Positions 56,915 to 64,000 of a DNA stretch of 64,000 bases are shown here, piece after piece. A model generated the notes under the pieces. That model was not told the origin of the DNA and did not search any database. It saw nothing but the letters and a program-made list of their open reading frames with translations. The stretch lies in the NCBI GenBank assembly GCA_963969495.1, contig OZ018338.1, forward strand, positions 43,372,301 through 43,436,300, in the 5' to 3' direction. Made by a program: the position numbers and the translations under genes. Position 1 is the first letter of the stretch, and every line of letters begins with the position of its first letter. Source of the stretch: Ceratothoa steindachneri (lineage: Eukaryota > Arthropoda > Malacostraca > Isopoda > Cymothoidae).

Positions 56915-58133
56915 TGTGAGGGTATGGAACGTACATACTCGCATGCCGCCAGACAATCGCGGGAACGAAAGAAATTTGTCGTTTGGGTTGACCTTCGTCT
57001 CCTCTCTCTCCCCCCCACCCTTCCCCCAACTGGCGGCAGGAAGTCTGACGAAAGAAGGCCTATCTCACAGAGAAGCCTAAATTCTATTTGCCTTCTTTAT
57101 GATACCATATAGATTGTCCAGAAGGCGCTGCGATAAGCAAATTGTCGTGAATGGAATCTCTATCTCTCGATTTCCCACAATCCTCGATATATATAATAAC
57201 GCCGTTTATCCCTCTAGAGCAGTGTCCCAAACCTACTCGCGTACCCCTTACGTTGAACAAGAGTCGTTGCCGTAACGTATCGACTGCCAACGCGCCGTCG
57301 AGTCAACTTGGTCGCTGTCTCAAAGTGTTCCCGAGGCAAATTCCGCCCCGCAGAGTCTGTGACTAGAAGAATACGCTCTGTTGCTCAACGTAACTTGAGA
57401 AAGAAAAGGAACATCCAAATAGTTACTGGAAGTTACTATTTGTCAGTGTCACATCCAGTTAGAAGTGAACTAACCGGAACTGCAGCCAGCAGCCCTGAAC
57501 CCGTCGTCTTATCCCCCTTCTCCCTGAGAACTCGTGTTAACGCCACCCGAACCACCCCGTTTGGACCTGAGTAGTCGTCTCTCCAATCCATCACAATTAA
57601 TAGTAATCTGTAAACCCAGTGTCCCTCTATTCTTAAATTACCTATTTAATTAACAGTGATTGATACTCCCATTGAGTCATTATAAATCTAGACGCTTAAC
57701 GTCAGTGTTTAATATTTAATCCTTAACTTTGCCCGTTTAATTATTGCTAATTATTATATTTGTGTAAAGTAAAGTTTATTTTTTGTACGTGTGTTTATTT
57801 GTGGCTCCTCCCTTTTAACGTACCCTTGGCAAGACTTTAATTAAGAATCCCTCCGGCTAATTTATTCAACCTTTATTATGCACTCTTAGAATTCAACAAT
57901 CACAAACCTCACCTCCAGTAACAAGTGAGACTTTTATAGTGAGAATCCTGGCTACGGCACAACCCGCCTCTAACCAGCTTTCACACGTTCAGTAGGAATT
58001 AAAGCCTACCTATATATATAATGATTGTAGATTGAGTCATAGGGTCTCAATACCTTCGACTTAAACAAAAGCGGTGTGTCCAGATCAAAGACTAGAATAA
58101 TTATTGGACCAGACTATGAGCAATTCTACGACA
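56915..58133 (+). repeat. Solo LTR (1,219 bp), sister of the 42757 LTR
   Basis: Starts TGTGAGGG and ends TTCTACGACA. Flanked by TACCG (56910-56914) and TACTG (58134-58138), a 5-bp duplication with one change. GCACTCTTAGAA is at 57880-57891. It is similar to 42757-44123 over its whole length apart from a missing block at about 57705 and a shorter TA run. Confidence 0.88.
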
Positions 58134-58564
58134 TACTGCATACTCCAGACTGGCTATTAAGTTTTAACGATTTACTCGCGGCTCTTTCTTTAATAACGAA
58201 ATTTAAGTTCTAACTAGTGATAATGGTAATAAAATCTGCCATTTTTGTTTGCTCAATCAGCGTTTGAGCAAACATGAGATAACGGGCGTAAAACGGAAAT
58301 TTCATACGTTCGTTGATAACACGTTGGAGACCACCATTTTTGTTGTTAGAGCTGACACGTTTTTGTCGAATTTTTTGGCTCTGAATCCAAATATAATCGC
58401 AGTTTTTCTGTACCAGATCAACATTTTGAGTGTCAGAATACCCTGTCTTTGTATTAAACTATAAAAATACCGAATCTAACAAATTTGTGATTATTTTATA
58501 GAATGGTTTAACAATTTACACTGGAAAATAATAAGACCGCTTTACTCTAATGTTTTTACAAATT

Positions 58565-58705
58565 AATTTTGTTCATACAAAGGATGGGTCTTTTCTGTTT
58601 GGCGGCAGGTGGATCTTTTGTACCAAATTTTCGCCAACAAGGCAGTTTTTAGTGCTGAATACGAATATAACATTTCTTTTTCAGAGAAATGAAAGGAAGT
58701 ATCTA
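58565..58705 (+). repeat. Inverted repeat, left arm
   Basis: About 135 bp (for example TTTTCTGTTTGG...GTACCAAATTTTC) matches the reverse complement of 59165-59298 at about 85 percent by eye. Neither arm encodes anything I recognise. Confidence 0.7.
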
Positions 58706-59164
58706 AAAAAAGAAATTTCAAACTGTAAATTTTGGTTTGTCCGATACATTTTGAAAAAAAGGAAATGGAAATGAAACACACTTAAACTGACATATAACTT
58801 CCCAATATTATTGTTCACTCCCTTTATTATTTCTTCAAACATTCATTTGTATTTATATATAAATATCCCATAATATTTTTTAAACAAATTTTCATTTCTA
58901 TTTCGTTTTCGACACATAAATTCACATAAGTAGGAATCGAGCATCTCACGGTGGGTACCGCCGTGTTCCAATATGTTTCACCTTTTTGGAGTAAATTCAA
59001 GGGGACTGCTCGTGGGGGGTTTAGCACTACGGGGATAGCCTCCTAAGATGATCCGAGTTTCAATCAATTGGGGGGGCGGGTCTGGGGGCACAGCCCCTCA
59101 GTATATAATCATAATTGTTTATAGAATAATGTAATAAATTACTGCGCATTAAATTTTGTTTTTT

Positions 59165-59298
59165 TCATACCTATTTTCATTTCTCAAAAAAATAAATGTT
59201 ATATTCGTATTCAGCACTCAAAACTGCATCATTGGTGAAAATTTGGTACAAAACATCCGCCTGCCACCAAACAGAAAAGATCCCAAAGGATATTGTGT
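59165..59298 (-). repeat. Inverted repeat, right arm
   Basis: Reverse-complement partner of 58565-58705. The 460-bp spacer contains a G-rich stretch (about 59072-59100). Confidence 0.7.
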
Positions 59299-59430
59299 TC
59301 AAGTAGTTGAGGTAAAGATTTATGCTTATATCTTTGCCTTTAGTGATAAATATATGGACAATTTTGCTTTATACTTCAACAGTAGTCACCCAACATATTT
59401 AAAATCCATCTACCCTGATATATTTCCTTC

Positions 59431-59916
59431 ATAATCTTCAAATGTTTGTGTAATCGTTTCACTTGATTACCTATGACTTCACCAAGCTTTTCGGGAAGTT
59501 AGCAAGATGGCTAAGCAAAAAATGCAATTTGATGCTTATGTTGCAACTGAGCGGTTTGGTAGCTATTCAATAATTTCTCGACAATTTCGGTGTAATTCTT
59601 TACTCGTTAACTATTCCAAGAAAATTCTGGACAGAGTCTGTGAATGATAAACAAACATTCTTTTCGAATTCTGATAATCTTCCAATGTTTGTGTAATCGT
59701 TTCACTTGATTACCTCTGACTTCACCAAGCTTTTCGGGAAGTTAGCAAGATGGCTAAGCAAAAAATGCAATTTGATGCTTATGTTGCAACTGAGCGGTTT
59801 GGTAGCTATTCAATAATTTCTCGACAATTTCGGTGTAATTCTTTACTCGTTAACTATTCCAAGAAAATTCTGGACAGAGTCTGTGAATGATAAACAAACA
59901 TTCTTTTCGAATTCTG
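59431..59916. repeat. 243-bp tandem duplication
   Basis: 59431-59673 and 59674-59916 are the same 243-bp sequence with only about three differences. 243 is a multiple of three, so the duplication keeps the frame of the minus-strand pseudogene it lies in. The near identity shows that it is recent compared with the decay of that gene. Confidence 0.93.
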
Positions 59917-60480
59917 ATACTGTCCGTATGAAATGTTCATCTTTTATGAGCTATTGAATCTGTGGACCATCATACGAACCGGCTTTGATTTTTTCAATTG
60001 ACAGGCCAGAAATGCCAAAAGGAAGTATTTGAGACAATCGTCTTCAGTTGGGAATGTTTTAACGAATTTCTTCATTAGATCCAATTTGATGTGGCGACTT
60101 AAATATAATTTTCTTTCTGTCAACAAGTGGCGATAATAGAATTTGGGATTACCAGATTTGACGTCAGATCTTGGGGGCCAATTACTCTCCACCCAATGCT
60201 TCTCTCGAGCTTGGCTGTCCTACATGCACATAAAGCAGAGATACTTCATGTCCTCGCGTTGCTGAAAAAGAAGGAAACATACTATTTTAAGGTCAACACA
60301 GATGATCCGATTGTGTTTGTTAATTTGCAATGCCTCAATAATCCTCTTTATGTCTACATGTTCTTCACGAAGATTACCCGAATGCCCAACTGGGAACACC
60401 ACTATATAAATTGGCCTTGTGGACGAATACACATTTTAAGCTCCGCTTTGAGCTACCTATGAGTAGTAGCCATTCAGTTG
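59431..60480 (-). pseudogene. Decayed repeat-borne protein of an unclassified arthropod family
   Basis: Minus-strand pieces in order. 60432-60220 (HVDIKRIIEALQINKHNRIICVDLKIVCFLLFQQ). 60192-59944 (NWPPRSDVKSG, LYLSRHIKLDLMKKFVKTFP, KPVRMMVHRFNS). In the tandem duplication, CPEFSWNS and NYTEIVEKLLNSYQTAQLQ with PEKLGEV, twice. These blocks resemble a protein I recall as very common in arthropod genomes (core HNWxICVDLKMV and PPLHIKLGLMKqFVKAL), found on repeats. I know of no established function. Frames are broken, so no product is expected. Confidence 0.6.
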
Positions 60481-61514
60481 AGTCGTAGATCGGAATTCTT
60501 AATTCCTCCAGTAAACCCTATATGATATTGCAATACACAAAGCTACTGCCTTTTAGAAATTACTGCAGAAATGCATGTTGATCGAATCCCTTATAAGCTG
60601 AGTAATTTTCAATTTCAAAATTTGTACATTGTTGGTAATGAGTTCTTCATTATAATTCAGATTTCCAAGAGAGGGTAGTTGAACGAAAACTGCTACTCGG
60701 ATTTCAGCTTAATGAGACTGGATGCATAATTATTGATGTTAGACTAGAATACTCTATTTTACATTTGTTTTTCCTTTTGCATCCTGAATTTTTCTCGAAG
60801 CTAAAGTATAGTCTGTGCAATGATCTTTTGGCTTTCGCTAAATCATAGGTATACCAAATACCAAAGCTTGCATACATTTTGAGGGACCCCAAGACTTGTC
60901 TTGATCACCAAATTTTACTTTAAAATATGCAAAAAAGGCTTAATTATCAAATGCGCTGAAGTTTGCCCGTTGACTGGGAATGGTGAAACTGCCACAGATA
61001 CAACAAAAGGAGTTCGGGCTGCTTAGGCACTTGCACAAAAAGTAGTAAGAAAGGAATTAAGTATGTAGGATAAAAAAGATAAACAGTCACAAGTTTAGAA
61101 AAAAAGATCACATAAAGTCTGCTAACCCTTTGTATACAGAACGCACTCTCTCACGTGCAACTGAATATAAAAGCTACATACTGTCGCCGATTGCTAATAG
61201 TGCTAATAATTCTTTCTTTCAGTATGTATGATTTTCAATAAATAGATAATAATAAAAGTAATCAGCTGAACATTACTAGTACTAACGAAAATACAATTTT
61301 ATTTATTCAGAGAGTAAGTTGTACATAAAAGAGGATGTGATAGAAGAAAGTGACTAGTTTTGAAATCATCATGCCATTCTTACTAAAAATCAAGTGAAAA
61401 ATCTAACTAGCAAATATTATGTTTAAAATTGTTCCCTTGTGTAATTTGCGCGGAAAAATATAATCACAGTGTAGTAGTAGTAGTTAGTTATCCGTCGATT
61501 TCAGTGATGACGTA
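60481..61514. other. AT-rich spacer, nothing recognised
   Basis: Short frames only. The base composition changes sharply at about 61515, where the next LTR begins. Confidence 0.5.
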
Positions 61515-61929
61515 TGTGGAGAAATGGCTACATTAAGCATCCTGGAGGAGTATAGGTACATTAAAGCCCCACTCCCTTATGAGGAAAAGCGTGGGAAAGG
61601 TAGCCAGCGAAACTGCTTACCATGTGTGATCTCCCCACCGCTGTGGGCAGTTGGAGCGAACATCTGTTTTAAGGCGACCACCTAAGGTCCTTAAACGACG
61701 CTCTAACGATCCAATTACCTACGAGACCCATAAACCCGTGGTTATGGAAAAAAAGCGGTGCGAGTAAGAAGGCACGCCAAGTAGCGGTGCAGTTTGCGAG
61801 CTGACTTGGGCACCCCAGTGCCACCTCAGGAATTCTCGCTCGCCCCAGATGCTAACTCACCATTCGCCCCCCCTCCCTTTGCCTCTGTGGCCTGGTCACT
61901 TCCTCCTTTAGATGGGGCGGCAATCCGCC

Positions 61930-61937
61930 TATAAATA
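61930..61937 (+). promoter_or_regulatory. TATA box of the LTR
   Basis: TATAAATA, about 35 bp upstream of the first 65-bp unit. This is the same arrangement as in the 1133 LTR (TATA box, then repeat array). Confidence 0.6.
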
Positions 61938-61964
61938 AGCCCCGCAAAGAAAGAGAAGGGGATT

Positions 61965-62229
61965 ATCAGAAGTTGATACGCCAGAGGAGGATTAGTTCGT
62001 GAAGATCGATCCATCGGCCAGACAAGAAGATCAGAAGTCAATACGCCAGAGGAGGATTAGTTCATGAAGATCGATCCATCGGCCAGACAAGAAGATTATT
62101 AGTAGTCGATTCGCCAGAAGAAAGATTAGTTCGTGAAGATCGATCTTTCAGCCAGACAAGAAGATTAGAAGTCGATACGCCAGAAGAAGGGTTAGTTCGT
62201 GAAGATCGATCCTTCAGCCATACAAGACT
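61965..62229 (+). repeat. 65-bp tandem repeat in the LTR (four units)
   Basis: Units begin near 61965 and 62030, with two more variable ones after, each containing GATTAGTTCRTGAAGATCGAT. The unit length equals that in the 1133 LTR but the sequence is unrelated. Any secondary structure is much less clear than in the other array. Confidence 0.85.
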
Positions 62230-63111
62230 ATTTCCGTGAGAAACGATAGGATCAGATTGAGAAAATCGATCCCCCCTTTCAGGGCCGTATTAACCTAAAT
62301 AGTCAAGCTTTATATCGGTGCCATACCGAAGAAGCCTTTTCAGTCTGCAAAGAAGTCCGACTGAAGAAAAGCAAAGCCGCTCACTCTCGAGCGACTCTCA
62401 CATCTCAAGCTCCGTAAGAGTCAGAGGAGAAGAACCCAGCCCCAACGAGCTCCCGTTCTTTAATTACGTTGAAGAATCAGCCCCCGTCACAGGCGACAAG
62501 CAATCCCTCCACTAAAATTCAACTAGCGGCCACAACACTGCAAAGCGAGAGATAAGTCCTCCAGCGACATCCAGCAATCCCTAATACCTACCTGTAAATT
62601 AAAAATAACATTTATATCTCTATTGCGATATTAGAAGTTTAGTACGTCCCAAGTTTTAAAGGAGAGTAGAAAACCTTGTTCTTGAACCTAGGCCATATGT
62701 GTTTGTAGACGAGAGTACGTTAATTTAATGTTTAACGCTAATCAAATAGAGTCGCGATAAAGAAAATACTAATCGGCAATTGGTATGTTTACGGGAAGCC
62801 TATTTGTTTATTTTTTGTCATTGAAAGATCTTTGATGCCAAAGATAGAAATGTGTTAACTGTTGGTTTGTAATATTTAAGTGTTTAATTTAAAATACATG
62901 TTTATTTTGGTAGATTCTGGTGTTTCCTCTTATCCTTATGTGTTTAAAAATAGCTCTTCCTTAAGAACTAAACCACTGAAATAGCACTCTTAGAACAAAG
63001 CCTACTTCATCATAGAAGTAACTCACGCCCCTTAAAGCATACCGATTCTAAAAGGGTGTCAAAGAGTATATTGATCAAAACCAAGGGTCATTCTACGACA
63101 TATTATAAAAG

Positions 63112-63129
63112 TGGTGTCAGGTCTAGAGG
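63112..63129 (+). promoter_or_regulatory. Primer-binding site, tRNA-Leu-like
   Basis: TGGTGTCAGGTCTAGAGG starts 11 bp after the LTR, identical to the site at 3448. Confidence 0.72.
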
Positions 63130-63325
63130 TTTTATATTACAAAAGAACCCAGCAGTGTCTATTTAAGGAAGAGCTAACACATAAAAGGAACACCAGGAAT
63201 AATAGAATATTTGACGAGTGGAAAATTGGTAAAGTTAGAGGTGGATACCATCTAAAGGTAATTGTTAGGCCAAGTGGTAAGTTTCGGTGGTGGAGTAGGT
63301 CAGGCTTGATTAAAAAACAAGGTAG

Positions 63326-64000
63326 ATGACTGACATAAGCGCGATGGCATTGTTTGACCTTTATCGGAAGCAAGGTCAAAGCCTCGGACTGGAAGGAACC
63401 GAGTTAAACTCGTATATTCAGGAGAAAGAGAGAAACGAAAGAAAGTTTATTCAGGAGAAAGAGAGAAAAGAAAGAGAAGAAAGAAGAGAAAAGATGAAAA
63501 TGGAAGCAGAAAAGACGAAAATGGAAGCTGATGAAAGAAGAGAAAAGACGAAAACGGAAGCTGATGAAAGAGAGAAGATAAGGGCCCACGAAAGAGCTCT
63601 TAGTAAAGACCAGTTAGAGGTGCAGTCAGTGTCATCCAGAACAGGAGTGTCACCAGCGGCCAGCATGAAACTCCCGGAGTACAAGTACGAAGAAGATTTA
63701 TGCTCATATTTCTCCCATTTTAAGAAAATATTTGAAGTCAATAATTGGAACCTAGAAGAAGATGGGGTCGCCAGACTGTTACCGCTACTCAATCGTAGGA
63801 TGAGAGAGATATTCGTATTTTTACCCTCAGAAGCGACTGTGGACTATTCCACTCTCAAAGCCGAACTTCTCTCAGCAACAAACCTTAACCCGGAAGAATA
63901 TAGGATGAAGTTCAGGCAGTCTCGTATAAGACCTGGACAAACATACAAACATTTTGGCTTTGAGCTTCGTCGAAGCCTACAGTTTTGGATGGAGTCAGAA
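63326..64000 (+). CDS. Gypsy Gag protein, 3' end outside the window
   Basis: An open frame of 225 codons runs to the last base without a stop. It starts at 63326 (MTDISAMALFDLY); the ATG at 63344 is an alternative start. Residues about 7-25 (MALFDLYRKQGQSLGLEGTE) match the start of the 470-codon protein. Residues 30-95 are a charged coiled coil (repeated EKERKEREERREK, TKMEADERREK). From about 114 (MKLPEYKYEEDLCSYFSHFKK) comes a capsid/SCAN-like region: VARLLPLLNRRMREIFVFLP, LLSATNLNPEEYRMKFRQ, ending in LRRSLQFWMESE. This pattern is usual for Gypsy Gag proteins that multimerise around element RNA. No damage seen. Confidence 0.85.
   Translation, partial: MTDISAMALFDLYRKQGQSLGLEGTELNSYIQEKERNERKFIQEKERKEREERREKMKMEAEKTKMEADERREKTKTEADEREKIRAHERALSKDQLEVQSVSSRTGVSPAASMKLPEYKYEEDLCSYFSHFKKIFEVNNWNLEEDGVARLLPLLNRRMREIFVFLPSEATVDYSTLKAELLSATNLNPEEYRMKFRQSRIRPGQTYKHFGFELRRSLQFWMESE

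Larger units (their letters stand above)
61515..63100 (+). repeat. Left LTR of the second Gypsy element (about 1,586 bp)
   Basis: It ends TTCTACGACA directly before the PBS leader. It holds TATAAATA (61930-61937), a 65-bp tandem repeat, and GCACTCTTAGAA (62984-62995). Its sequence otherwise differs from the 1133 LTR. Confidence 0.75.
61515..64000 (+). mobile_element. Gypsy element with Gag, cut by the window end
   Basis: LTR (about 61515-63100), PBS, leader and the first 225 codons of Gag. The leader (63101-63325) and the Gag start resemble those of the 1133-7760 element, and both use the same PBS. No inactivating change is visible in the part present. This is the kind of element that could supply proteins to the enzyme-less relative at 1133-7760. 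The left edge is inferred from the TGTGGAGAAATGG start, because the second LTR and the TSD cannot be checked. Confidence 0.82.

Noticed and set aside
63404..63792. Minus-strand Phe/Ser-rich frames near the window end
   Set aside because: Antisense of the charged coiled coil of the Gag gene, which has clear homology on the plus strand. The same applies to 3829-4086.

Overview
The window looks like arthropod nuclear DNA, most likely from a decapod crustacean. That call is an inference from the AT-rich background and microsatellites, the density of nested transposable elements, and from memory of shrimp-type repeats such as the 3' end at about 16975-17045. I see no host gene, rRNA, tRNA or CRISPR array. 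Nearly all coding sequence belongs to mobile elements, and most copies are broken.

Layout. 1-220 is a microsatellite. 1133-7760 is a complete Gypsy-type LTR element with 2.3-kb LTRs, a 5-bp target-site duplication (TSD), PBS and PPT. It carries one 470-codon frame in place of gag-pol. Its LTRs are arrays of small repeats that can fold as RNA hairpins. 8200-15260 holds two minus-strand I-like non-LTR copies with RNase H: a 3' fragment and a long dead copy. 16956-20770 is a nearly intact minus-strand CR1/L2-like non-LTR element with a 994-residue endonuclease-reverse transcriptase and a 2A-like motif. 21238-23205 is a hAT fragment abutting a Tc1-like fragment. 26200-26520 is a mariner fragment. 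28620-34060 is another I-like copy, split by a complete mariner (30661-31924). 34540-34799 is a 260-bp hAT MITE.

37199-46580 is a three-level nest. An old Gypsy pol contains a solo LTR (38428-39723) and a second, short-LTR Gypsy element (40837-46191). The second element is itself split by another solo LTR (42757-44123). 48950-56370 is an old I-like element split by a 5'-truncated CR1-like copy (about 51926-53960). 56915-58133 is a solo LTR related to the one at 42757. 58565-60480 holds an inverted repeat and a decayed repeat-borne protein gene with a 243-bp tandem duplication. 61515-64000 is the 5' part of a Gypsy element related to the first one, with LTR, PBS and the start of a normal-looking Gag, cut by the window end.

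How the parts relate. The 61515 element and the 1133 element share LTR ends, PBS, leader and the first part of Gag, so the first may be a non-autonomous relative mobilised by elements like the second. All the long LTRs end in ACGACA and carry the motif GCACTCTTAGA, so they form one superfamily. The strongest candidate for something undescribed is the structured-RNA repeat array in the 1133-7760 LTRs. Next are the fused 470-codon frame and the 2A-bearing non-LTR element.
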